Below are positions 56,020 to 64,000 of a DNA stretch of 64,000 nt, one piece after another; position 1 is the stretch's first letter, and each line of letters starts with the position of its first letter. Below the pieces are notes generated by a model. That model saw only the letters and a program-made list of their open reading frames with translations, made no database searches and was not told where the DNA came from. Origin of the DNA: Lachnospiraceae bacterium (GTDB taxonomy: Bacteria > Bacillota > Clostridia > Lachnospirales > Lachnospiraceae); the NCBI GenBank assembly GCA_022791575.1, contig JAAVZI010000074.1, positions 50,489 to 114,488 on the forward strand. The letters are read 5' to 3'. Made by a program: the position numbers and the translations under genes.

Positions 56020-56043
56020 GGCAGTAGAATTAACTCTACCGCC
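56020..56043 (-). terminator. Stem after the acidic coiled-coil membrane protein gene
   Basis: On the minus strand GGCGGTAGA and TCTACTGCC pair (one G-T wobble) around six bases, 22 bases after the stop. The downstream T-run is weak, so it may be only a stabilising hairpin. Confidence 0.4.
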
Positions 56044-56065
56044 ATCCCGGCGTATATGTATTCGC

Positions 56066-57481
56066 CTACTGTTTCTCTTCTTCAGTTTCTGCCGGTTCCA
56101 TAATACCATCTCGAACAGCTGCTTCTGTTGCTTTTTGCCATATCTGCTTTTGATAAGTTTCTTTATCATTAGAATTATATAAATTAACTGCATCCTGTGC
56201 TGTCATTCCGAATCGTACGGTAAGCTCTTTTAACAGCTCCTCATATATTCCCCGCATCTCCTTTTCCAAATTCAGCTCCTCAGCCTTTTTCGACTGTTCT
56301 CCATATCTGCCGATTCCTTTGATCAAAGACTCTAAAGCCATCTCATAATCTTCTACTCTGACAAAATTGTTATATGCATCCAGATTCTTATCAACCATGC
56401 GAACCGTACGCACCTGCTCATAAAACTTCTGATCCTTCTTCTTAAGTTCCAGACCTAAAAGCATCTCATAAGCTTCTTTATACTTCTGATGAATAAAATG
56501 TTCTTTTGAATCCGCAATAGTAGCATTATAATATCTGTAATTGGTAAAGACAACAAATACAACACAAAATGCAATTCCCAAAATAATAAATACCAGCAGC
56601 GGTTTTACCGGAACCAGCTGTGACTTTGGTATTGGTCCTTTTTGAGCCTCTTTTTCTGCTTTTTTGGCTGCTTTTTCCGCTTTTTTTGCTTCTACCTGTT
56701 TCTGTTTGGCTGCTTTCTGAGCTTCCTTTTGCTCATCTTTCTCTTTCTTTTTCTGCTCAGCTTCTGCCTTTTTTGCTTTCTTTTTTTCGTCTGTCTCTGC
56801 TTTCTTAGCCTTTGCAGCCTCTTCCTCGCGCTCCTCCCAGGCCCGTTCTTCTTCCTCTTCCTGAGCTCTTTGACGCAGTTCTTCTTCTGTCGGCTGCTTA
56901 TGGAACTTTTCTATCAGCTTTTGGAAAAATCCTTTTTTGGGTTCGGCAACCTCAGAAGTTTTGGGTTCTTCAGGTTCCTCTTCCTCCTGAATCCCTGCCA
57001 GAATATCTGCCAGCTCTCCAACACCTTCATCTGCCAGTTCATCTTCTACATCCTTCAGCTCAATCGGTGTATCCTCTTCACTGACCGAGTCCAGAAGGTT
57101 CATAATATCATCATCCGGGGAAACAAACGCGGTCTCTTCCTTCTGCGGTTTTGCTGGCTCTTCCGGCTCTTCCGGCTCTGCAAGCCCAAGTTCGGAAAGC
57201 ATTCCATCGATCTTTTTCACCGATTCTATTTCTTCATCTTCCGTCAGTTTATAGAAATCCTCATCCATCCCAAAAGGATTATCTTCATCCAGCATCGCTG
57301 AATCAGAACTGCCGCCCAGTTTCTCCTCCAACTGGCTTATATCTGCCGCATCCATTTCCTTTGCAAGAGGATTATCATCTACATCTATACTATCGAGCAT
57401 ATCCAGAAAACCTTCCAGATCCTCCGGATCATCCGCATTAAACAAATCCTCGAGTTCTTTTAGTTCATCTTTATCAGCCAA
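56066..57481 (-). CDS. Highly charged coiled-coil membrane protein
   Basis: This roughly 471-residue protein has three parts: a very acidic cytoplasmic N half (residues about 1-190, Asp/Glu/Leu-rich), a Lys/Glu/Ala coiled coil (about 195-290), and one membrane helix (LLVFIILGIAFCVVFVVFTNY) followed by an outer helical domain of about 140 residues (HQKYKEAYEMLLGLELKKKD), possibly TPR-like. I infer the start at TTG 57481 since AAAGAGG sits eight bases in front and the frame upstream looks non-coding. Low-complexity charged proteins of this kind are seen in Lachnospiraceae without known function. Confidence 0.75.
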   Translation of the reverse strand: MADKDELKELEDLFNADDPEDLEGFLDMLDSIDVDDNPLAKEMDAADISQLEEKLGGSSDSAMLDEDNPFGMDEDFYKLTEDEEIESVKKIDGMLSELGLAEPEEPEEPAKPQKEETAFVSPDDDIMNLLDSVSEEDTPIELKDVEDELADEGVGELADILAGIQEEEEPEEPKTSEVAEPKKGFFQKLIEKFHKQPTEEELRQRAQEEEEERAWEEREEEAAKAKKAETDEKKKAKKAEAEQKKKEKDEQKEAQKAAKQKQVEAKKAEKAAKKAEKEAQKGPIPKSQLVPVKPLLVFIILGIAFCVVFVVFTNYRYYNATIADSKEHFIHQKYKEAYEMLLGLELKKKDQKFYEQVRTVRMVDKNLDAYNNFVRVEDYEMALESLIKGIGRYGEQSKKAEELNLEKEMRGIYEELLKELTVRFGMTAQDAVNLYNSNDKETYQKQIWQKATEAAVRDGIMEPAETEEEKQ

Positions 57482-57589
57482 AAACCACACCTCTTTCAAT
57501 ATTAGAAAGCCAAGAGGTTCGCCAAACGGCACGACCTCCGCCTTATATCATATATTTTATCATACTTTTTGATAATACACAATTAAAAA

Positions 57590-58090
57590 TTATAAATTTG
57601 CGCAGAATTCCACAGAATTTTGTCGGACAGCTATCCCCTTTTGCTGTAATTCACTGGTAAGCTGCGGAAATTTCTCATGAACACGCACCAGATAGGCTTT
57701 ATTATTATAAAATGCAACTTTTTCAAATGGCCATCGTATGATTCCTGGCAGCGTAAACCCAACACCTAGCTCCAGTATCAAAAGTTCCTTGTTCAAAGTA
57801 CCTGAAAGCCAGTCTTGATAATTCTTCCACTGTTCTTCTTCATCCTCACATGGCGCAGTCATCCGTTCTTCCTCAAAATCATATGAATGCAGCTCACTTT
57901 TCTCTTGTAAAGTAACCACAAAATAATCCCTGCCACAAAGCAGCCTGGAAAGGCTCTGATAAGCTCTCTCTAACGAGAACCTTCCATCTGCATTGATGGA
58001 ATCTCCTGCCTGAAATTCCTCTCCGATCCCCACTAGTATCTTTTGCGCCTGTTCAGCCCGTTCTTTTAGCATTGTATGTATTTCATCCAT
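57590..58090 (-). CDS. Unknown protein with weak SIR2-like features
   Basis: The 166-residue cytosolic protein starts with helix and loop MLKERAEQAQKILVGIGEEF and ends with ELLILELGVGFTLPGIIRWPFEKVAFYNNKAYLVRV. The latter recalls the C-terminal Rossmann half of SIR2 family proteins (LELGVG, NxKAxLVR), but the zinc-binding cysteines and the GAGxS nucleotide motif are not there. It may be a reduced or diverged SIR2-like protein. ATG at 58090 has AGGAAAAG in front. It is transcribed divergently from pdp. Confidence 0.65.
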   Translation of the reverse strand: MDEIHTMLKERAEQAQKILVGIGEEFQAGDSINADGRFSLERAYQSLSRLLCGRDYFVVTLQEKSELHSYDFEEERMTAPCEDEEEQWKNYQDWLSGTLNKELLILELGVGFTLPGIIRWPFEKVAFYNNKAYLVRVHEKFPQLTSELQQKGIAVRQNSVEFCANL

Positions 58091-58173
58091 TTTTTCTTTT
58101 CCTAACTTAAAATATTTATTCTTAAGTATTCTAACATTATCAGCGGCAAAACTCAACTATTAATCTCTATAAC

Positions 58174-58202
58174 TTGTAAGCAGCCTCTGAATATGTTAAA
58201 AT
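58174..58202 (+). promoter_or_regulatory. Promoter of the nucleoside phosphorylase gene
   Basis: TTGTAA, a 17-base spacer and TAAAAT lie 25 bases before the start codon; GGAGG follows the -10 box. Confidence 0.62.
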
Positions 58203-58226
58203 CAGAAATAGAAGGAGGCGTATACA

Positions 58227-59534
58227 ATGAGAATGTATGATTTAATTCAGAAAAAACGAAACGGCGGCATTCTTTTACCCGAAGAAATCCACTATATGAT
58301 ACAGGGCTATATGACAGAAGAAATTCCTGATTATCAAATGTCAGCAATGCTGATGGCTATTTATTTTCAAGGAATGAACGAAGAAGAAACCTTGAATTTA
58401 ACTTTGGAAATGGCTAAAAGCGGCGATCTTCTGGACTTATCTTCTATTGAAGGAATTAAGGTTGATAAACATAGCACCGGAGGTGTTGGAGATAAAACTA
58501 CCCTGGTTCTAGCTCCTATGGTTGCTGCTGCCGGAATCCCTATAGCCAAAATGTCCGGAAGAGGCTTGGGACATACAGGTGGAACCATTGACAAATTAGA
58601 GAGCTTTCCCGGATTTACCACTTCACTTCCAGAAGAAACCTTTATCCACAACGTTAACTCTATCAAACTGGCAATCTCCGGGCAGACAGCTAATCTGGCA
58701 CCAGCGGATAAAAAGCTTTACGCTCTTCGAGACGTAACGGCAACAGTTGACCAGAAGTCTTTGATCGCCGCCAGTATAATGAGTAAAAAATTAGCCTCCG
58801 GCGCCGATGCAATTGTATTGGATGTAAAAACCGGAAGTGGCGCCTTTATGAAAACAAAGGAAGAAGCTGTCGCTCTTGCCAAAACCATGGTCTGTATTGG
58901 CAACCGCGCTGGCAGAAAAACCACTGCTGTAATCTCTGATATGGATCAGCCCCTGGGCTATGCTGTAGGAAATGCACTGGAAGTTAAAGAAGCCATTGAA
59001 ACACTGAAAGGCAATGGTCCCAAAGATCTAACCCGCTTATGCATTGTTCTCGGTTCTCATATGCTATTCAATGCCAAAGCTGTGGATAGCCTTGAAAAGG
59101 GCGAAGAACTTATGCAGCAGACACTGACGGAAGGAATCGCTCTAAAAAAACTGGCTGAGCTGGTTCATGCTCAGGGCGGAAATGAACAGGCGGTCTATGA
59201 TACATCCCTGCTTCCGTCTGCAGCGATTCAGGAACCGGTCTACGCTTCTTTGGATGGCTGTATTGAAAAAATATATACGGATGAAGTTGGGGCAGCCTCT
59301 CTTCTGCTTGGCTGTGGCCGGACAACAAAAGATAGTACCATTGACTTGTCTGCTGGACTGATCCTTCATAAAAAAACCGGCGATAGCGTAAAAAAAGGAG
59401 ATATCATCGCTGTTTTACATGGCAATGATACCTCTAAGATCGCAGCTGCCAAAGACCGGCTGCTGAAGGCATTTATTCTGGGAAGACGTGCTTCCGGCAC
59501 CTTTCCGCTGATTCGTGGAGTTGTTACAGAATAA
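58227..59534 (+). CDS. pdp: Pyrimidine-nucleoside phosphorylase
   Basis: The 435-residue enzyme splits pyrimidine nucleosides (uridine, thymidine, deoxyuridine) to base and ribose- or deoxyribose-1-phosphate. The family signature SGRGLGHTGGTIDKLES is at about residues 108-124, and the phosphate and nucleoside binding residues KVDKHSTGGVGDKT and ASIMSKKLASGADAIVLDVK are present. The protein length fits pyrimidine-nucleoside phosphorylase of Bacillus and Geobacillus (about 433). It stands alone on the plus strand and converges on the cohesin-like gene, with a repeat between. Confidence 0.95.
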   Translation: MRMYDLIQKKRNGGILLPEEIHYMIQGYMTEEIPDYQMSAMLMAIYFQGMNEEETLNLTLEMAKSGDLLDLSSIEGIKVDKHSTGGVGDKTTLVLAPMVAAAGIPIAKMSGRGLGHTGGTIDKLESFPGFTTSLPEETFIHNVNSIKLAISGQTANLAPADKKLYALRDVTATVDQKSLIAASIMSKKLASGADAIVLDVKTGSGAFMKTKEEAVALAKTMVCIGNRAGRKTTAVISDMDQPLGYAVGNALEVKEAIETLKGNGPKDLTRLCIVLGSHMLFNAKAVDSLEKGEELMQQTLTEGIALKKLAELVHAQGGNEQAVYDTSLLPSAAIQEPVYASLDGCIEKIYTDEVGAASLLLGCGRTTKDSTIDLSAGLILHKKTGDSVKKGDIIAVLHGNDTSKIAAAKDRLLKAFILGRRASGTFPLIRGVVTE

Positions 59535-59548
59535 AGGAAATTATTTTT

Positions 59549-59682
59549 TCGCCAAGTTGTAAAGACGTATTTTGCGACGAATTTATTCAAACGATACAAA
59601 AACGAAGCTCAAAAACGTTTTAGATTCGCTTCTTATTTTGTATCGTTTGAACAAATTCTGGCATTGAAACTGTCTCATTTTT
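59549..59682. repeat. Palindromic intergenic repeat, copy 9
   Basis: Arms TCAAACGATACAAAA (59587-59601) and TTTTGTATCGTTTGA (59636-59650) pair exactly, and pairing continues outward with one mismatch (ATTTATT with AACAAAT). The loop GAAGCTCAAAAACGTTTTAGATTCGC-like matches the family (only the first part is quoted in findings). It lies between convergent genes and may also end transcription. Confidence 0.8.
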
Positions 59683-59706
59683 CTTTTGATACTATTAAAA
59701 TAAGTT

Positions 59707-60702
59707 TTATTCAGAATCTCTTTTCTGATGCTTGGCATGATGTAAAATTAATATGAAGCTCCCTATTATGATAATAAGCACTGCGGTTATGGCTGCAACG
59801 AAAGGCCACTGTAGCCGACTATTATCTTTTTTTGTGTGTTCTGGCTGAGATAATTCTTTTTCCGCAGCTGCTTTGGAAATTTCTTTTTGCTCATTCGACA
59901 AATTTTCTGACAATATGGCGTCACCTGTAAGAGTGGACTGCTGCGAATTACTTCCATCTTCATATTCTTTGGTCAGGCTGCCTCCAGTACTTACTTCGTT
60001 CTCACCTGCTGCAGCTGTCGTGGTATCTGAATCAGCTGCTCTTTTGTCTATTGTATTGTTGTCTTCTGACGGCTGTGGTATCTTGTCGTCCGTTGGTTCT
60101 GCTGCTGGATTTTGGTCTGCAGAATCTTCATTCGGATTCTTTTCAGGAAGCGTCCCTATTGATTCCTGCGGATATACAATCTGCTCTACCTGCTGGATTT
60201 GAGAAGGCGGCTGAGGTTCTGGTTCTGTCAGATCTACCTTTTCTCCATTTATATACAAAGATGTAACCTTTAGGTTTACATCTTTACTCAAGTCTGAGGA
60301 GGCACCGCTGTTGTATTTTAAAAGGGATATCTGGGCAATACTGCCTTGACAGACTGCCGAATCATCTGTATTAACACCAGAAAACAGTACCTGGTTTTCA
60401 ATAGCATTGCATACCGTCATCCCTCTTGCTTGATAACTTTCCTGAAAAGACGCCGTATATCCATAACCATTCACGATACAGTCATTTCCTCTATATAGTT
60501 CATAGATCTCTTTGTTATAAGTGACTGCAAATGTATATGCGTTCAACACCACGGGTTCTTTCGCCAGGATAGTTATTAATACCTCCTGCTGGCTTTCAGA
60601 ATACTCCGCTGTCATATCCAAAGGAATCTGGGCAGCTTCTGTATTAGTACTCCATCCGGCCAGCAAGAGTAAAGCAGCCAGGCACTTCATAATGAATCTC
60701 AA
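59707..60702 (-). CDS. Membrane-anchored cohesin-like protein
   Basis: This roughly 331-residue protein has a signal peptide (FIMKCLAALLLLAGWSTNTEAA), a cohesin-like domain (about residues 25-165; VVLNAYTFAVTYNKEIYEL, QVLFSGVNTDDS, CQGSIAQISLLKYNS), a long Pro/Glu/Ser/Thr-rich linker (about 170-290) and a C-terminal membrane helix (PFVAAITAVLIIIIGSFILIL) with a basic tail. The layout is that of a surface anchor for dockerin proteins. The start is inferred as TTG at 60702, eight bases after AGGAG; the codons before it fall in the preceding gene's end. It follows the cohesin-dockerin gene by 16 bases. The cohesin call rests on pattern and context, not on alignment. Confidence 0.75.
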   Translation of the reverse strand: MRFIMKCLAALLLLAGWSTNTEAAQIPLDMTAEYSESQQEVLITILAKEPVVLNAYTFAVTYNKEIYELYRGNDCIVNGYGYTASFQESYQARGMTVCNAIENQVLFSGVNTDDSAVCQGSIAQISLLKYNSGASSDLSKDVNLKVTSLYINGEKVDLTEPEPQPPSQIQQVEQIVYPQESIGTLPEKNPNEDSADQNPAAEPTDDKIPQPSEDNNTIDKRAADSDTTTAAAGENEVSTGGSLTKEYEDGSNSQQSTLTGDAILSENLSNEQKEISKAAAEKELSQPEHTKKDNSRLQWPFVAAITAVLIIIIGSFILILHHAKHQKRDSE

Positions 60703-60718
60703 CCGTCTCACTCCTGCT

Positions 60719-61444
60719 TTAGTCAATGATTTTCAGAACTTTTCTCAATATAGTCTGGGCATCAGACAGATCGGCATCGCCATTTAGATTAAAATCGGCG
60801 GCTTCTGACTGCTGCTTATTCAGTGTCTCTATACGCAGGGCTGCTCTTAAAGTCAGCTGAACATCCCTTAAATCAACCATGCCGTCTGTATTTACATCAC
60901 CATTGATTTTATCATTTTCTTTCACAATCAACCGGTGTCCAATATTGGGATTGGCAATTACCAGCGTTTCAATATCCTGATCTACTTCACTGCCGACAGT
61001 GTTGACACAAAGCCGGATGACTGTAGTCGCTTCTTCCGATGACTCTTTCAGGCGGAACGTAACATTGGCCATCGTGCCATTGAATGCACCTGCACCTGTC
61101 TTAGCTCCTGCAAATACCACTTTCTGGTTGTCCTTATTATTACAGGACCGGTAACCATTCTGATAATATTCTGCGAATTCTGCTGTATAATAATCCTCTG
61201 ATTGATCAGAAAGGACTTCCAGCACCTCTCCATCATATTCTATGGAAAGGTCAAACGCAGACAAAACTATGGGAGAAGCTGCCTGCAGCGAAACCGTAAA
61301 TTCAGTTGTTCCCGGCACCAGTTCCACTCCTGAAAGCTGGAACGGATTACGAACCGCCTCTGCTGCTGCCAGCGGCATGCAAGAGTGGCTGAATAATATC
61401 AGTGCGGAAATGGCTGTTATACAAATCTTTTTTACTCTATTCAT
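60719..61444 (-). CDS. Secreted cohesin-like plus dockerin adaptor protein
   Basis: The 241-residue protein has a signal peptide (ICITAISALILFSHSCMPLAAA), a cohesin-like domain (about residues 36-165; SPIVLSAFDLSIEYDGEVLEV, QKVVFAGAKTGAGAFNGT, MANVTFRLKESSEEA) and a C-terminal type I dockerin with two calcium-binding loops (GDVNTDGMVDLRDVQLTLRA and ADFNLNGDADLSDAQTILRK). The dockerin halves are the same in style as those of the leucine-rich-repeat protein at 51137-53806. It begins nine bases after the araA stop with AAGGTGAG in front, so it is read as part of an araA operon. As it has both module types it could link an anchor to client proteins. Confidence 0.82.
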   Translation of the reverse strand: MNRVKKICITAISALILFSHSCMPLAAAEAVRNPFQLSGVELVPGTTEFTVSLQAASPIVLSAFDLSIEYDGEVLEVLSDQSEDYYTAEFAEYYQNGYRSCNNKDNQKVVFAGAKTGAGAFNGTMANVTFRLKESSEEATTVIRLCVNTVGSEVDQDIETLVIANPNIGHRLIVKENDKINGDVNTDGMVDLRDVQLTLRAALRIETLNKQQSEAADFNLNGDADLSDAQTILRKVLKIID

Positions 61445-61453
61445 ATACTCACC

Positions 61454-62959
61454 TTATTTGTTCAGGCGAAATGCTGCTTCATTCCAGCGCAGCTCATTCT
61501 TCAAGTTACGGATTGTAGTGTCTTTATCAATAAAAATGCATTCAATTCCCATAGCTGCACCCCAGTCTCCCATCTGCTCAGATGTCAGATCTAAGGAAAA
61601 TGCAGTATGATGCGCACCGCCTGCTAATATCCAGCTTTCGGCACCTGTGATAAGGTTCGGCTCCGGTTTCCAAAGCGCTGTAGCAACCGGAAGCTTCGGC
61701 ATTGGAATATCCTGCTTCAGACATTCTACCTCATTGATAATTAGACGGAACCTAGTTCCGATATCGATCAGAGAACATGCCACACCTTTTCCTGGGTTAG
61801 AAGTAAAGACCAGTCTGGCGGGATCTTCCCGATTGCCCATAGATAACGGGCAAACCTTAATACTTGGCTTCACATCTGCAATGGAAGGGCAGACCTCCAG
61901 CATGTGTGCCTGCAGAATCGCCTCTTTGCCTGGAGAAAGATGATAGGTATAATCTTCCATAAAGGAAGTTCCCTTTGCTTCTTCCATGCCTTCTGACATA
62001 ATTTTCATTAAGCGGACCATAGCAGCTGTCTTCCAGTCGCCTTCTCCGCCGAATCCATAGCCCTGCTGCATCAGCCTCTGCATAGAAAGCCCCGGCAGCT
62101 GCTGAAGCCCGGACAGCATCTGGAAATTCGTTACCACTGCATGATAGTTATGCTCTTCCAGAAATCTCTTAAAGCCGATTTCCTGCTGCGCCTGTACTGC
62201 CACATGCTTTCTGAATTCCTTCTCGTCTCTTCCTTCCAGTAAAATATCATAAGATGAATAGTATTCTTCAACCAATGCATTGGTATCTGCTTCCGAAACA
62301 GCCTGAACATATTCCGCCACATCAGTAATATTATAGGCATCAATTTCCCAGCCAAATTTTACTTCTGCTTCCACCTTATCGCCCTCTGTGACAGCAACAT
62401 CACGCATATTGTCACCAACACGCACTACCCGGATATGGCTGCTTTCCATAACGCCAACTGCCGTACGCATCCAGCTTCCGATCCGCTTCTGTACCTTCTC
62501 GTCACTCCAATGGCCGACTACTACCTTTCTCTCAATTCCCATGCGGCTTACAATATGGCCAAATTCTCTGTCACCATGGGCGGATTGGTTGGTATTCATA
62601 AAATCCATATCAATGGTATCCCATGGAATCTCCCGGTTAAACTGGGTATGTAAATGCAGCAGTGGTTTTCTAAACTCCTGCAGACCTAAAATCCACATTT
62701 TGGCAGGTGAAAACGTGTGCATCCATGTAATAACGCCTGCACAGAATTCATCTGCATTGGCCTCATTAAAGCATTTACGAATGGATGCGGAATCTATTAA
62801 GGTTGGTTTCCAAACCACTTCAAAGGGAAGAAGGCCGGATGCATTCAACCCTTCAACCATTTTCTTGGAATGTTCTGCAACCTCTTTTAAACAGTCATCC
62901 CCATATAAATCCTGTGAACCGGTAGCAAACCAGAACTTATAATCTTTACTCTTTAACAT
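61454..62959 (-). CDS. araA: L-arabinose isomerase
   Basis: AraA (501 residues) converts L-arabinose to L-ribulose. The N terminus FWFATGSQDLYGDDCLKEVAEH is diagnostic, and GCM-like and metal-ligand regions (FGGEGDWKTAAMVRLMK with its Glu, HMLEVCPSI with its His) are complete. Length equals the family norm (about 500). No araB or araD is adjacent; the next genes are the two cohesin-like genes nine bases on. AGGAGG precedes the ATG. Arabinose from pectin or arabinoxylan side chains is the probable source. Confidence 0.97.
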   Translation of the reverse strand: MLKSKDYKFWFATGSQDLYGDDCLKEVAEHSKKMVEGLNASGLLPFEVVWKPTLIDSASIRKCFNEANADEFCAGVITWMHTFSPAKMWILGLQEFRKPLLHLHTQFNREIPWDTIDMDFMNTNQSAHGDREFGHIVSRMGIERKVVVGHWSDEKVQKRIGSWMRTAVGVMESSHIRVVRVGDNMRDVAVTEGDKVEAEVKFGWEIDAYNITDVAEYVQAVSEADTNALVEEYYSSYDILLEGRDEKEFRKHVAVQAQQEIGFKRFLEEHNYHAVVTNFQMLSGLQQLPGLSMQRLMQQGYGFGGEGDWKTAAMVRLMKIMSEGMEEAKGTSFMEDYTYHLSPGKEAILQAHMLEVCPSIADVKPSIKVCPLSMGNREDPARLVFTSNPGKGVACSLIDIGTRFRLIINEVECLKQDIPMPKLPVATALWKPEPNLITGAESWILAGGAHHTAFSLDLTSEQMGDWGAAMGIECIFIDKDTTIRNLKNELRWNEAAFRLNK

Positions 62960-63048
62960 ACTGTGCCCTCCTAATCAAATTTCTTTTATTATACACCAGA
63001 GCAGACAAACCGTCCAGTACTGTATTTTGGAAATTTCCGTGAACTAAT

Positions 63049-63348
63049 TTAGACTTCATAATCCAAACATGCCCTGTCACATGTCACACTGCGCACATAC
63101 TTGCCGGCCTCTATATGCCCTGGATGTACCTGATAACCCTTTAAGGCCTCCCTACTCTCGAAACTGCTGATTAAAGCAATATCCCGGTTGCTGCTGCCAA
63201 TCTCATTCACTACTACTCGAAGTTCGATCACACCTTCTACTACATTCTTAAGACCTTCGAGTAGCTCTTTCATTTTCTCTCCTGCTTCCTTGCGCTCCTC
63301 CTGGTTCAGTCTTTCATTAAAATTCCACAATACGATATGATTTACCAT
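63049..63348 (-). CDS. Dabb (stress-responsive A/B barrel) protein
   Basis: The 99-residue protein is a dimeric alpha-beta barrel of the Dabb family, starting MVNHIVLWNFNERLNQEERK and ending VRSVTCDRACLDYEV. The NH-IVLW and YQVHPGHIE stretches are family features. Function is not known; relatives in plants respond to stress. It is encoded 11 bases after rnhA. Confidence 0.9.
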   Translation of the reverse strand: MVNHIVLWNFNERLNQEERKEAGEKMKELLEGLKNVVEGVIELRVVVNEIGSSNRDIALISSFESREALKGYQVHPGHIEAGKYVRSVTCDRACLDYEV

Positions 63349-63359
63349 GTTCTTTCCTC

Positions 63360-63839
63360 CTATTCCTGCTGTACTACATCATCCAGAAGCGAATCACCAT
63401 CCGCCGCACTCGTGGCCAGATAGTCGCATCGCTCATTCTGTTCATGGCCGTCGTGGCCCTTTACCCAGTTAAAATGTACCTCATGCCCCGCCTTTGCCTT
63501 TAACAAACGTTTCCAGAGATCTACATTTTTGACCGGCTCATTTTTGCCTCGCGTCCAGTTCTTCTTCTGCCAGCTGTCTATCCAATGCTGGTTAAAGGCG
63601 TCCACCACATATTTCGAATCCGAATAAAGTTCTACCGTGCATGGTTTCAGTAAAGCTTCCAGCCCTGCAATCACCGCCATTAGTTCCATACGGTTATTGG
63701 TTGTTTTCTTATATCCCGCTGATAGTTCCCTCTTATGTAAGGTTCCATTCCGATCTTCATAGGTCAGTATGGTTCCATAGCCGCCAGGGCCATCTGGGTT
63801 CCCCCTTGCCGCCCCGTCGGTATAAATTTTTACTAACAT
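63360..63839 (-). CDS. rnhA: Ribonuclease HI
   Basis: RNase HI (159 residues) cuts the RNA strand of RNA-DNA hybrids. The catalytic carboxylates are visible in YTDGAARGNPDGPGGYG (Asp), NNRMELMAVIAGLEAL (Glu), LYSDSKYVVDAFN (Asp) and NERCDYLAT (Asp), with WVKGHDGHEQNE carrying the conserved His. ATG at 63839 follows AAGGAGG. The stretch from 63840 to the window end holds no gene; a TTATAATA element lies close to the rnhA start. Confidence 0.96.
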   Translation of the reverse strand: MLVKIYTDGAARGNPDGPGGYGTILTYEDRNGTLHKRELSAGYKKTTNNRMELMAVIAGLEALLKPCTVELYSDSKYVVDAFNQHWIDSWQKKNWTRGKNEPVKNVDLWKRLLKAKAGHEVHFNWVKGHDGHEQNERCDYLATSAADGDSLLDDVVQQE

Positions 63840-64000
63840 ATAATCCTCCTTGCTTATTATAATAACTTCTCGGAATCTTCAGCCTTGATTTTATAAGGCT
63901 TTCAGACCCCTATCTCAAAAAAATCACCCACTTTTTTGTAAAAACACTTGACAAATCGCTCAAAATTTGCGGCGAAGCCGATTGATTATATTTTATTTCA

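Noticed and set aside
56620..57441. Long plus-strand open frames full of Phe, Leu and Cys opposite the charged coiled-coil gene
   Set aside because: They are the complement of Lys/Glu-rich codons, have no ribosome sites and no recognisable protein features.

Overview
The window comes from a low-GC, anaerobic Firmicute, most likely a gut-type Lachnospiraceae (Clostridia). I infer this from several things together: a biotin-dependent acyl-CoA decarboxylase module, a SCIFF peptide with its radical SAM maturase, a fused SecDF, a GGGtGRT protein, a B12-dependent MetH whose reactivation domain is a separate gene, and strong AGGAGG-type ribosome binding sites with sigma-A promoters. No phage, plasmid, tRNA, CRISPR or insertion-sequence gene was seen. 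Almost every gene is on the minus strand, so operons read from high to low coordinates; only the genes at 19944-20672, 34486-35772 and 58227-59534 are on the plus strand.

Layout. 1-2685: biotin carrier, OadG-like and carboxyltransferase subunits of a sodium-pumping decarboxylase. 2775-7153: a D-Ala-D-Ala carboxypeptidase, then an AEC permease with two phosphorelay proteins, one of which has a histidine box but no kinase domain. 7193-16682: the yceD-rpmF-(unknown)-plsX-rnc-smc-ftsY-ilvA cluster and the RNase P RNA gene. 16716-21247: an amidase, guaB and small membrane or lipoproteins. 21349-25241: methionine synthase, its activation protein and metF. 25335-28826: the GGGtGRT protein with a NifU-like partner, and an intracellular GH28 pectinase. 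28827-29800: a 970-base gene-free block filled with palindromic repeats. 29801-34276: secDF, SCIFF maturase, SCIFF and a small membrane protein. 34486-50978: CorC-like protein, UvrD-type helicase, gltX, an SGNH hydrolase, topoisomerase IV (parC, parE), a BofC-like protein, a Na/Pi cotransporter, a CPBP protease and argS. 51137-58090: a leucine-rich-repeat protein ending in a dockerin, ung, hisHF and two poorly known proteins. 58227-63839: pyrimidine-nucleoside phosphorylase, two cohesin-like proteins (one with a dockerin, one with a membrane anchor), araA, a Dabb protein and RNase HI.

Two things stand out as possibly undescribed. First, there is a miniature cohesin-dockerin set: a membrane-anchored cohesin-like protein, an adaptor with a cohesin-like domain and a dockerin, both directly downstream of araA, and a dockerin-tailed leucine-rich-repeat protein about 7 kb away. 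It looks like a small cell-surface assembly rather than a cellulosome. Second, about ten copies of an intergenic palindrome of roughly 90-200 bases are scattered over the window. Their hairpin arms differ from copy to copy but stay complementary, which looks like covariation in a structured element. In two places a copy supplies the end of a reading frame.

Smaller points are a hairpin that would mask the ribosome binding site of the BofC-like gene, a perfect 16-bp hairpin at the predicted 5' end of guaB mRNA, a hairpin just ahead of rnc, a structured leader before the NifU-like/GGGtGRT pair, and LexA-like boxes in front of the AEC permease and upstream of parE. All assignments are by reading only; no database search was run.
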